Below are positions 1 to 10,413 of a DNA stretch of 64,000 nt, piece by piece. Numbering within the stretch: position 1 is the stretch's first letter; every line of letters starts with the position of its first letter. A program made the position numbers and the translations under genes. The stretch comes from Entonaema liquescens (Eukaryota; Ascomycota; Sordariomycetes; Xylariales; Xylariaceae), in the NCBI GenBank assembly GCA_902805475.1, contig CADCSX010000003.1, positions 1,488,001-1,552,000 of the forward strand. The letters are read 5' to 3'. A model generated the notes under the pieces. The model did not search any database. It was not told where the DNA came from and worked only from the letters and a program-made list of their open reading frames with translations.

Positions 1-398
1 TCGTTGACTTCCACAAAGAGGTCGGCATCAAGGTCATTGCGTACTCACCGCTTGCAAATACGAATCCGACTTACAACAGTGGTATTAAACCCATCATGGA
101 AGATTCATTCTGGAAATTCATGGCTGAAAAGAAGGAGGCAACCGTACCCCAAGTCGCACTGGCTTGGGGAATGCAGAGGGGAACCATTGTCATCCCGAAG
201 AGTGTTCACGAGCAGTACATCAAGGAGAATCTAGAGGCACTAGACGTAAAGCTTTCAGACGATGATATGAAGGATATCGCTAAGCAAGATAAGAAGACGA
301 GGATGAACGACCCCGGTAAAAGCTGGGGTATAAAGCTGTTCGCGGACTTGGATGACCCTACCGATCTGGATGCGAATAAGAAGGGCAAGGAGCTGTGA
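1..398 (+). CDS. Aldo-keto reductase, C-terminal part (5' end outside window)
   Basis: The open frame begins at base 3 and runs to a TGA at 396-398, giving 131 residues. It reads through a strand and loop of the type KVIAYSPLAN, then the family's late helices, including VALAWGMQRGTIVIPKS. In NADPH-dependent aldo-keto reductases this IPKS region binds the 2'-phosphate and adenosine of the cofactor, and the SPLA motif lies earlier in the barrel. The tail ends in a Lys-rich stretch (DANKKGKEL). The catalytic Asp/Tyr/Lys/His tetrad would lie upstream and cannot be checked. The family usually has 280-330 residues, so a little over half of the protein is missing. The fragment resembles GCY1/YPR1-type reductases of aldehydes and ketoses, but the substrate cannot be told from this part. 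Confidence 0.9.
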   Translation, partial: VDFHKEVGIKVIAYSPLANTNPTYNSGIKPIMEDSFWKFMAEKKEATVPQVALAWGMQRGTIVIPKSVHEQYIKENLEALDVKLSDDDMKDIAKQDKKTRMNDPGKSWGIKLFADLDDPTDLDANKKGKEL

Positions 399-956
399 AC
401 GGGCTTGTGGTAGGATGTTTCGACGAATAGCCCTTGCACTTCTGGGGCTAAGTACCTATTATTGGAATTCAGCAACTCGCAATAATAATGAGGAATTACT
501 GAGCGCGACACATACGGTCTGTGTTGTGCTATAATTATAATGCCAACTTATAGTAGCTAGTAAAGTCTAGTTTCAGTTAATTAACGTTAGTTAGTTAAGT
601 ACCTAAAATAGTATACAATTGTCTATGCAGTTGTCTACCTATACACAAGACTCAACGAAACAATCTTATGTAATAGTCTACAAGAGACTACTTAGACATA
701 AGTAAAGGTACCTAGTTACCTGAGAGGTAGCTAATACCTACCTCTACCTATATCATATGTCAGGTATTTTAATAACAGCCAGTTCAACGAAGTGCGTATT
801 AATGCTATGACATGTAATCACACCTAGGGTGATGCTTCTCTATAAACTTACAGGTTCCGAATGAAGAATTACCTAACTGCACTACCGTCTCCTTGGTATT
901 AGAAGTTATAATTATGCGTGATGGTCTCCCCATTAGATCAGCCGTGTTCACTGTAA
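399..956. other. Intergenic, no gene seen
   Basis: This AT-rich spacer lies between two convergent genes. It holds the 3' untranslated regions of both and many short TACCT/AGGTA-type motifs. No ORF has coding character. Confidence 0.6.
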
Positions 957-2122
957 TTATTTCCCCTTCTCCTTAACCATCCCACTTGACCCATGTTGTC
1001 TTCCCCACTTAGTGACTTTGGTATCCATTTCCCACCTTATGAATACCATCACCACGAGAACTATCCATCCCAACAGAGTATTGATTAATCCTTTCCAAAA
1101 GCCCCCGCGTGCAGAACCGCCCATTACGCTTGTCATTACAAGCCGAATGATGGTGCTTGTAGGCACCAATTCCTCGCCACTCTCCAAGCCGCGAATTGCG
1201 CGCCGCGCAACCTCTTCTGGTTGGAGTATCTGGTCACCTTCCTCGAGGGATTTCGTCAGGTCAGTCTTGACGCTATTCTCCTCATCCAACCCCCGAGTAG
1301 GCATGGTAGCAGGGAAGACAGTATGCACACGGACACGGGGGATATTTGGGTGAGCTGCTGCGTAAAGGTTCATCTCTTGAGATAGTGAGTCTGAGAGTGC
1401 ACGGATGGCAGCTTTGGAGGGGCTATAAGGCGTGAAGCCAGCAAAGCTGTAGAAAGAAACGAAGGAGCCGGTGAAAACGAGATGGCGCGCTGGTGATGAA
1501 ACTACGTTTGGCCCTGTAGGTGTCTTGGAGCTTGCCGCGTCTGAATTAGATCGTAGCCAAACGTTGAGTATAGCGTGTGCCATATATGCGCATGAGAAAT
1601 AGTTGCTATCCATCATAGTCTGAAACTGCTCTGGCGGAGTATCGATATAAAGTGTCGGGTGTGCGCTACCGCTGCAACACCAAACAATATCGGGCGGCGA
1701 GTCATAGTTCCACGCGATAGATTCAGCAACAACTCTGGCGCACTCGGCAGAAGTGGTCACGTCGGCGCTGATGTAGTGGAAACGCTGAGTCTCGGGCGAA
1801 CGAGCCCCTTGCTGACCGAGAGTTAGCCAATTCATCCACGTAAACAAGGGCCACTAACAAATCAGTGGGGATAGCGAGTGCCATACTGAAATAAAGGCAA
1901 CGCCTTCTTGTAGCTTAACTTCATTACGCGCGACAATAATAACGTTGGCACCTTTCTCGGCCAATTGACGGGCGGCGCTCAGTCCAAGGCCTCTGGAGCC
2001 GCCAGTGATAAGGACCGTCTGTAAGGGATGTTAGATAATAGAACGAGAGCTCAAGTTTAGAAAAGAGCAGGACATACCCGTCCTTCAACTGGGAATTCGT
2101 TTCGAGATAAAAATGACCCCAT
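957..2122 (-). CDS. TSC10: 3-ketodihydrosphingosine reductase (KDSR/Tsc10 type SDR)
   Basis: I read three exons: 2078-2122 (ATG at 2122), 1887-2018 and 957-1811, giving 343 residues. The introns start GTATGT and GTATGG and end in CAG. Exon 2 carries the Rossmann nucleotide-binding motif TGGSRGLG (about residues 20-27). Exon 3 carries the short-chain dehydrogenase catalytic serine in VFTGSFVSFYS and the Tyr/Lys pair in YSPSK. A hydrophobic segment near the C-terminus (LLGWIVLVVMVFIRW) fits the ER membrane anchor of this family. The enzyme reduces 3-ketosphinganine to dihydrosphingosine with NADPH, the second step of sphingolipid synthesis, at the cytosolic face of the ER. Family length is about 320-370 residues, so the model looks complete. 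It is transcribed away from the membrane-protein gene at 2808. Confidence 0.9.
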
Positions 2123-2807
2123 CTTCCTTACATCTCTGGTAGTTTCTGTCTTAGCTGGAAATTGAAAATGACGATGTTGTTCTGTCCGCCTCGAAAGTTT
2201 TAGAAAGGGGTTTATTGGGTTCCATTTTTAGGTAGCTACTCGGAATTTAAACCAATCAGCTTTCTCCTTTTAAACGAATCTCAAAGCGTACGGGTTCTCT
2301 TTCTAGCAACGTCGATACCTATTAGATGTAAACATCAAGATTACTATGTAGATTAGAGAATATTCCTTCAAATGTGCCAAGCCAGAATCCCATAGCCTCG
2401 TTAATCAATGCTCCTTTTTATTGTAGGGTGGGGTTATAGGTATATCATACAGGCTACATATCTATGTATCAATTAATGCAACATCGTTAGGTATTATAAC
2501 AGATTTGCCCTTTTGTTCATTGGACAATCACCGTCTTACTCGCCTAAGTTACACAAGGTTTGGGGGCTACGCGGATTGCATCGTTACCCACCTGGGGTAC
2601 TCATTGGTCGCCGCGATGGTGTGGATGGCTTGGATGGCTATAACTTGTAGCTGTGCCGTACAGTCTGATAACTAAGAACTGATGGCCTCGTGCACCAAAA
2701 TAGCACCTCCGCAGCGTCCGGAGGTAGTGATACTCCCATGGACAAGTGCTCGGGGGTTCCTAGTTCTTCTTGCTTAGTCCCAATCACAACTGAGGGCTAC
2801 CGAGATC
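2123..2807. promoter_or_regulatory. Divergent promoter region
   Basis: These 0.7 kb separate the start codons of the reductase (minus strand) and the rhodopsin-like gene (plus strand), so both promoters must lie here. No recognisable operator or further gene was seen. Confidence 0.5.
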
Positions 2808-4012
2808 ATGGCATCTACCTCCGTACATATTTCAGCGTCGTCCGAAAGCACCGGAGATGCGACTTTAGTCGTCAGCGGACTTGTTATTGGCCTTGCTGTT
2901 ATATCGGTTGTTCTGCGGTTCTACACGCGAAAGTTCACTCAAACAGGCTTGGGGGCAGATGACTGGTTGATTCTAGGTGCTGTCATCGTAACTCTTGTGG
3001 CGGGCGCGCTTCTTGTCTGGAGTAGGTTCAGCAGCTATCATAATAGTGATAATCTCTTAATATCTATAATAGGCAACAGTGTCTACCCAAACGGTCTCTG
3101 GGTTTCGAAAATCGACGACCCGGACTACATTTATACAGCTGAAGACATCGTTTACATGGATATTTCATACGCGACCTCCATACTGTATTTCACTATCGCT
3201 GGAGCTACAAAGCTGGGGATATTGCTTATGTACTATCGAATCTTTGCTGTTAGTACGGCTTTTCGCTACCAGTTACTCTCATGTGTTGCGTTAGTTATCG
3301 GATGGTGGGTTGGCTGCACTGTAGCCGCAATAATGAGCTATGTCCCTATCCAATATTCATACGAGTTGGGATATGACTTCGACTACAATATCTTTTGGAT
3401 GGCATCTGGAGCGTGCGAGGTATTATTTGATGTACTAATATTAACATTGCCCGTTGGCGTTGTCGTGAGAATGCGCCTATCAACCCGGCGGAAGATCACC
3501 GTTTCAGCCATTTTCCTGCTAGGCGGGTTGTATGCTACTTCTCGACGTACTTATTTTACGAGACCTATACTAACATATTTACTAGTACTATTATAACGGG
3601 CCTAATCAAGGTAATTCTTGGCTATCCACCTGGCAGCCGTCGTCCCTCCTATTCAAATACCGAAGTGTGGACAGCCATCCATACAGGTCTAGCTATCATA
3701 TGTGCTAGCCTACCTATATTCAGACCCTTGGTTAGACGTATTTACCAGTTGCCATTTATCTCTAAGGCATCACACATATTTTCCAGTCGGCGGTCTTCCG
3801 GGCCATCAGCTCCCATCCCTCTAGAGGCAATCTCTGTACCGTCTGCGTACCAGGAAGCATCGACAAGAGACCAGAATAGTGGATCATTGCTTAATGATGA
3901 ACGAGGGATTGTCTTGACCTTGCCCGAAATTGAAGCGGTAGAAGACAGCGCAGCATCTTTATCTTCCCAGTTATCTGGATTTATCGAACGTGGTAGAACA
4001 ACAAGTAGGTAA
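2808..4012 (+). CDS. Fungal rhodopsin-like (PTH11/SAT4-type) integral membrane protein
   Basis: Exons are 2808-3529 and 3586-4012. The intron has donor GTATGC, branch site ACTAAC and acceptor CTAG. It restores the frame across LLGGF/TIITG and gives 382 residues. I count about seven hydrophobic helices in the first 290 residues. Family hallmarks are GLGADDWLI after helix 1, VYPNGLW in the long extracellular loop, TKLGILLMYYRIF, and the late helix LAIICASLPIFRPL. The last 100 residues are a Ser-rich cytoplasmic tail. This family is greatly expanded in filamentous fungi; some members (Pth11) act as surface receptors, but most have no known function or ligand. A stop-free 51-bp stretch (3022-3072) could be a second intron. 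Removing it joins VW to SNSVYPNGLW, which reads like a tighter version of the loop. Confidence 0.85.
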
Positions 4013-4985
4013 AGAGCACGATTCACACGCCGAAGGGACTATCAACTACAATAAGAAGTCACAGTATAATTAGTTCTAATAAACGGCTTTCAGAAGAGAA
4101 TTAAGTTAGATAAATAACAAATAACCTTTTCCATTAGGAGTTGCCTGGTTTCTATTCTGCCTGATCAAGTCTATTCATGGGTACTAATGTAGTATTTGCA
4201 TATGCTGCCAAAATGGTTCGTTCTCATTTAGCAGCCTGGATTAACATAAAAGATAGTAGAATACTAGGAAACCCAGACGCAATAACACAATGAATAATCC
4301 CCAAGGTTTTGTAGCTTTTGCAGCGAAGTATCATGAAACATCCCTCATCTAGTTAGGTAAGGTACTTACCTAAGTATTAACTTATGGAAGACTTTTCCTT
4401 ATATCAGGAACCTAATATCTGTTAGAGCTTTATGCCGCTGTCAGGGGTCTAAAAGGAGCTAGTCAGGATTGGGCTTCAATCTACGTGATATATCATATAT
4501 ATAAGGCATTGTGCGCCTTCGCTACTAGTTAAGAAGGTTAACCGTTAATAGATCACTATTATACATTGCCTACTATGCAGCAGCTTCGCTATTGTTTCCA
4601 GCATTCACTCTACGCATGGCCTCACTCACGCTATTATAACAGCTGCTAAGGCATCAGGATGCAGTAAATTAACGCCTATATCAAAGTACATTATGGTTTA
4701 GTCATTTATAGGTACCCATTATGCTTTGCTTAGTCTTATTAATGCAGCGCAATGGTACCTGTTCTCGTCATCTTTTGCCACTAAATAGGCACCCATCTTG
4801 TTGTCTAAAAGGTTAGACAATCGATACTACTCTTGGAGTGAAGTTTTGGCTGCCTTAACAATCCATCAATATAAATAGTTGATAATCCACCCTCCCTCAA
4901 ACTGCAAATATGCCACAACTTCCACAGAGGCAATACAACCACATACACTTCTTCCGACGAATATTACAGTGAATACGATGCAAAT
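4013..4985. other. Intergenic, no gene seen
   Basis: AT-rich spacer of about 1 kb with only short ORFs in all frames. It holds the 3' end of the membrane-protein gene and the promoter of the AAA-type gene. Confidence 0.6.
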
Positions 4986-7081
4986 ATGAGTTCGCAAGCA
5001 CACCAGAGTCTCCATGAGTATTCTGATATTCCTCGTGACCTAGTCTGTAGGCTATACAAGCAACAATGGACGGCATCCAACGAGCACGGAGGGAATATTA
5101 CGGACATGATGACGGCCGATACTTCGGGCGCTCCCATTATCCATCGCTTAAGTGTCCAAAAGAACGCATGGGATACCCATTCCATTACTGTTCAAGACCC
5201 GCATATGAGGAATAGTGAGCATCCTAGCATAACTACTTCACGAAGCGACTCTTGGGGCTACGAAGCTAACTGTTATTTATTATAGTTCTCAGTCGTACCC
5301 TTAGAGGATATCCGGGCCTCAACTTACAGAAGTCGAACTTTACTTTCTGGTCTCCCTTCGAGCCACTAGTGCATCGTTGGAAGGAATTAGAAGGATATGC
5401 AGCTGGGACTGAAGTCGACCCTACTGTAGGACATGCCCTCTGGGGGTTACTTTACGTCCTGACTGCAATCATCAAGCAGCCATTTTCTCCATTTGCCAGG
5501 ATTGAAGCGACTGGTAACATTGATTTTCAGAATGCCTGGCACGTATTTGCCCCTGGTACACTAGTTCTGTGTGAAGAATGGGATATTCCCCTTATTTCTC
5601 GAGTACGCAAATGCAAGAAACAAATATCCTCATTGAGAGACCATACAGGTTGGACAATTGACGTAGAACACGTTGATTGGCAGGGCAAAATATGCGGCTA
5701 CCGGGATCGCTCGTTGACACTTAAAAAATTCGATGGTCATCGTCGTGTGTCACACTTGCCCGTGCTCCCACTCTCATATGTGGAAGATCAGGTTGGGCTC
5801 AGAGCAACCATGATCGAGAAGGGCCGTAAGTTTGAGCAACTCCGAGGCTACAAGATCATGGCTTGTTGCAATGAAAGTCAGATATGGCACGACGCATCTG
5901 AAGAGTGGCGGACACAGCCTGTAAGACTTACATCATATTATTACTCCGTTAAGCAGACCTGATTGCTAATCTACCTTCTAACAAAGGCTAGATCAAGAGT
6001 GTGTATTGATGCCTTTGCATACTATCGCTGCGTGGAACACGCCTACCCCAAACTACGACCACTCGAAAACAACGAAACACCCCCAGTAGCAGCCATAGAG
6101 TACGGTGTTGAGGAGTCCCAAACTGTATCTGGTTCAACTACTCCCCCAGCGATTGACCCAGTACCTGTATATCCGGTTAAAAGAAAGGAGGACCGGCGTC
6201 CCCTAACTGACGATCAGCGACTCATGGTAAATCCTTGGCTTCGAATTTTCGACCTTCAAGCAAAAACGTGGGGTAAGATTTTGATTGACGATGTAGAGGA
6301 AGTAAAATGGAATGACCTAGCTCTTGAGAATGCCCCCCTACTCGACAACGAGAAAGAGTTGCTATTAAATCTCGTCAAGGGGAATTTTCGTTCGAATAAC
6401 CCGGGGACCGACGAATTAGGCGAGAATAAGGCCCGCGGTCTCACTTGTCTCATGTCCGGGCCTCCGGGAGTCGGGAAGAAGTTCACGGCTCGGGCAGTTG
6501 CCGATAGACTAAGACTTCCTCTATATTCCGTAAGTGTTACCGACTTTGACGTTTGCGAAGACATGATAGGAGGGAAGCTGGTGCAGGTGCTGAAGCACTG
6601 CCGTTTGTTGAATTGTATATGTCTCATAAGCGACGTGGAGGCACTCCTTGATCCCGGGATCGAGCCGGACGATCTCTCTACATTCTTCGAGGAGCAGAAA
6701 TTCTATACGGGCGTGCTTTTCCTCACAGCCAGCGAAGCTAGTAAAGTTCACCCCGTATTGAAGTCGCGCATTGACGTCTTCCTACCATTCAGCCATCTCA
6801 ATCCCCAGATGCGTCGTCGGATTTGGCAGAGCTTCATAGAGAACGCGGGGCAGAACACTCTTATAAGCAGTTCCGAGAATATAGACGAGGTGCTTGACGA
6901 GCTATCTAAATTCGATCTTAACGGACACGAGATCGAGAAACTTATGCAGAGTGTTCAGATTCTCGCGCTTGGAAGCGAAGACGGCAACAAAGGAGTTTCT
7001 AAAGATGCATTGTGTCTCCTTGCACGGAATCACATCCTATCCCTGGGTGGTAATGAGCCACCTCCAGGTGATCTTCCCTAA
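4986..7081 (+). CDS. AAA+ family protein with N-terminal DUF7025-like region, degenerate ATPase motifs
   Basis: Exons are 4986-5214, 5286-5920 and 5987-7081 (652 residues). The first intron has donor GTGAGC, branch GCTAAC and acceptor TATAG; it joins PHMRN to ILSRTLRGYPGLN, a junction typical of fungal DUF7025/AAA proteins. The second joins TQP to ARSRVCIDAFAYY. The N-terminal half matches that substrate-side region. The AAA module lies around residues 390-640. Its P-loop reads GPPGVGKKFT (about 446-455), with Lys where the Mg-binding Thr/Ser should be. The Walker B DEAD-type motif reads SDVE (about 503-506). An SRI near the usual arginine-finger position is kept. ATP hydrolysis is therefore doubtful. 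Members of this family are common in filamentous fungi and mostly uncharacterised. A GC-AG or shifted exon border would not alter the motif residues. Confidence 0.8.
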
Positions 7082-7857
7082 ATCTTCGTCAACGACATCC
7101 CCCAAGTATTTAGGGATGTGGCATAAGAAATGAAAATGTAGGGAGACAGTATAGTTTAGCTCTAGTTAATCGTTACCGGGAAACCTAGCAAGCTTGTAGT
7201 GTAGCATTAAAATTTAACTTTACTACCTACAGAGGAATTTATGATAACTATAGATTGATTCCTAGTTATAAGACATATTATGAATGGCTTCTCTATCATA
7301 ATGCTCCCCTTCTTGTTGCTAGACTAACTTCTCGATTTGCAATTTGGATATTTGCTGAGCTTTTGATATGTTTATCATGGGTGCCCGCAGGCGGTTGTGA
7401 ACTCGTTAATTCACACTATTAAGTCTTTATCGACATTTTGCCTTTCTCGCTTGTTTGCTACCTCTTGACATTTTTATAGCCATTATCCTGCTCGTCACTA
7501 GGTACGCTATTCCCAATTACTCAAACTACATCATCTATATTCATCTCTTAAAGCTTTAAGTTACCAATTATAGTAGACATCAGACTGAAGTAAAACAACA
7601 CATTTGGTACTAATTTCATTAGATTCAAATATCCAGCACCACCTGAGGACAGCTTTATATCCTCTCAAAGCCAACATGAGCAAATTGTGATGCCCAAAAT
7701 ATCCCTTGAGTCTCGTAGTGTATCCTTTCTAGCGAGTGTCCCTTTGGCCCTTGTACATATTATACCTATGATTTCCCCTTTCTTTCTAACACCCAAAGAT
7801 CATAATCCTTCCAAAATACCGATAATTCATAACACTCATCTCTGACACCTGTATATC
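7082..7857. other. Intergenic, no gene seen
   Basis: Spacer between two convergent genes, AT-rich, with only short incidental ORFs. Confidence 0.6.
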
Positions 7858-8178
7858 TTACACCCGCTTAACCCGACTGCCCTTGCCGTCCGTACCGCGC
7901 ATCTTGCGTGTTCCCGCAGCCTTCTTTCCCGGCCTGCGTGTAAGCTTGCCAACTAGCTTCTCAGCGGCGCCCTCAATCTTGTCGCTTAGGTGCGGCTTCC
8001 GCTTGTGGTGGGTAGCTGGGGCCCTTGTTGCTCCTGTCCGCTTGTTGACAGCGGTGTGGTGGTGGTGGCGGGTAGTCGTGGTGCCGCCATTGCGTCGCTT
8101 GCGTTCCGGTTCAGTGGACACGGTTAGGTGGACGCGCGGCTTGGAATGGCCCGTGGAGGCTCGTGTGGAAGCTGTCAT
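7858..8178 (-). CDS. Small basic His/Thr-rich hypothetical protein
   Basis: The ORF extends upstream to 8304, but its first 42 codons look non-coding. I chose the ATG at 8178, giving 106 residues. The protein has no hydrophobic segment. It has a run of Thr and His (TTTTRHHHH) near residue 40. The conserved-looking C-terminal half reads KIEGAAEKLVGKLTRRPGKK and then AAGTRKMRGTDGKGS. Short fungal proteins with this type of tail occur widely as conserved hypotheticals; I know of no assigned role. The very high Lys/Arg content suggests binding to nucleic acid or another acidic partner, which is inference only. It is a single-exon gene with about 2.2 kb of free sequence upstream. Confidence 0.6.
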   Translation of the reverse strand: MTASTRASTGHSKPRVHLTVSTEPERKRRNGGTTTTRHHHHTAVNKRTGATRAPATHHKRKPHLSDKIEGAAEKLVGKLTRRPGKKAAGTRKMRGTDGKGSRVKRV

Positions 8179-10413
8179 AGTTCTTGTTTTGATTCTGTGG
8201 CAAGATAGAAGATATATAGTTTGCTTGTGTATAATACGAGTGATAAACAAAGTTTGGATATAGAATATAGTAATATTGATATAAATTCGATACGGGTGGC
8301 TCAACTAGTAGGTATCAAATATATATGAAATTTGATGGATGATGTATAGGAGAAGTTAAATATAATCTCGATGGGCCGGGGCCGGATATCTTATTCCTAG
8401 GAACACATAAGATACCTCCTGATAGTTAACCTTCTTTGAATAAGATGTGCATCAGGTATACTCGCATCTAATTAGTTGTCGTAAACCAGGGGGTGACGTC
8501 ATGCTAGTTGTCAAGCAGGTTTGCTTTTTGGGACAACTTATCCTGGTGACATACGTGGCGAATATTCACAACCATCCCACTTCTAACATATCGAATGCTT
8601 TTCAGAGATAGTAACTAGTTAAGATAGAGAATGATTATTAGTCGCTGTAAGGGATGACGAATGTTGGGATAGTATATAAGAGTTATCCAATAGGAGGACT
8701 CACATAAGCGTCACCGGGGGGACTCGAAAACATAAAATCGTGGAAAATGACCTATTTCTTTGTAACTGTTATCTGTGCTGTCAAAGAAGTTTAACATGAG
8801 CTATAATATTTGATGGTTTAAAGCCCGTCTAGAAGTTGCTTAGAGGTAGTCCAACGAGCAACATGAGCAACCCTTTCATTCATAGGTAGGCTAACTTTCA
8901 AGCGAATTATGGCCAAATTGCATATTACCGGCTGCTGTAGTTATGATACTAATAACCTAATCCTCTATCTGTTTGGGTGAGTAGGTAAGTTTGTAGACAG
9001 TACGGCAGTGGCTTCATCGTAAGGCTTCTAAGAGATTAGCAGTAGGTCGATACTCTTATAATCTCATATAAGCCCAACCGAGAAATGCGCCTACGTGCCT
9101 AACGTATGAATACCTATCTATATGATTCGGCTTGGTTAATGGTTTCTAATACCTTTTTTAAGCTCCTTGACATGTTAACACCGTGTATCGGGATGTATAA
9201 TGTAGTAATATTACACTCGGACCGCCGCCCGGCTTGTGTGGATGGATTCAGCCCTGCAGATTTTTTATCGCTCAACCTAGGCTAATACCGTGTCTATAAA
9301 CTCGAGTAAGTTTATCGGTATTGAAGTTCAACCCCCCTGTATAAGTGTTCCTTATTCTCATCTGATTCCTTATTACTTCACCTGGGTTCTCGGTATAGTA
9401 GTTGGAAGGATCCTTGTCACAATCAACATCGGATTTTAGTGCGATAAAAAAGAACCGGGGTTAAGATTGGTACTGGTACAGCTTGATCACGAGGGACAGC
9501 TGTGGCCAACTGGTACCAATTGGCACCTAGGTACCTAGGTAGGTAATTATGCCGCATCAACTTCTATGTAACGAGCTATTAAACAAACAACGACCCATCC
9601 CATCATACATTCACAGTACAATTCTCCACCAACTAGTGAAATAACAAACTTGGCCTCCCTACGTCAAATCAGATAATTTCTCCACTGGAAACGCCTTGAG
9701 CTACAATAGCACAAGGCTTTCTCTGTTCTCCCGATATCAGATGAGAATGTTTAAGCGAGTGGGATCTAGTATACAGCATCGCCTCTGACGCCATTGGCTA
9801 CTCAGCCCCCAACCCGCTCCTTAGTCCTTCATAAGAGAGAGCTCTTTCATGAAACCCACCAATCAACTGTTAACCGTAACACACGCAACCTATTTAGTTT
9901 ATGTCTCGTTATGGACGCCCGAGGTATGGTCAGGTGCTAGGTACTTGCATATCTCGTCGTTCACTCCATCAGCCATCAACCATCAGCCATCAGCAGATGT
10001 GTAGTAAAGGGGGCCGGCGCGGATATACGGCCCACGTTTCGGTAATTGGGGCTGAATTGACCAAAGTCGGGGGGTTCCTATTTTCAGCTCTACCTCCTAA
10101 GTTGCCTAAGTTCCCCTAAGTTCCAAGGTAAGTTTGTAGCTAAGGGGTCTTGTAGGTTATCAGCTGGCAAGCTGAGATTACCTATAGATTACCTATCTAG
10201 TTTGCTATCCCGTCATGGCTCAATGTTCCCTCAAACCAACTGCTCTCTTTATCTACCGACCTCCTTAATGTGTGCTTTTAGGAGGATTGATACCACCACA
10301 TTCTATCCTCCCAATGCACACGCATAGTGTTGTGTTACGAGGGCCGCATAAGAGCTACCAATCAACCTCCAGAGCATAGAAAACGTGGGGAATCCTGCGG
10401 CTGAACTAAGCTC
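8179..10413. other. Intergenic, no convincing gene
   Basis: Two kilobases between divergent genes. A 72-codon ORF at 9901-10119 has no coding character. A cluster of TACCTAGG-type motifs lies at 9524-9545. Confidence 0.5.
9524..9545. repeat. TACCTAGGTA motif cluster
   Basis: Overlapping palindromic units of the form CACCTAGGTACCTAGGTAGG. Similar clusters occur at 34905-34937, 35094-35103 and 47889-47898, always outside coding sequence. Confidence 0.6.

Noticed and set aside
9901..10119. 72-codon ORF upstream of the RBR ligase
   Set aside because: Repeated CATCAGC/ATCAACC sequence gives an incidental open frame with no protein character.
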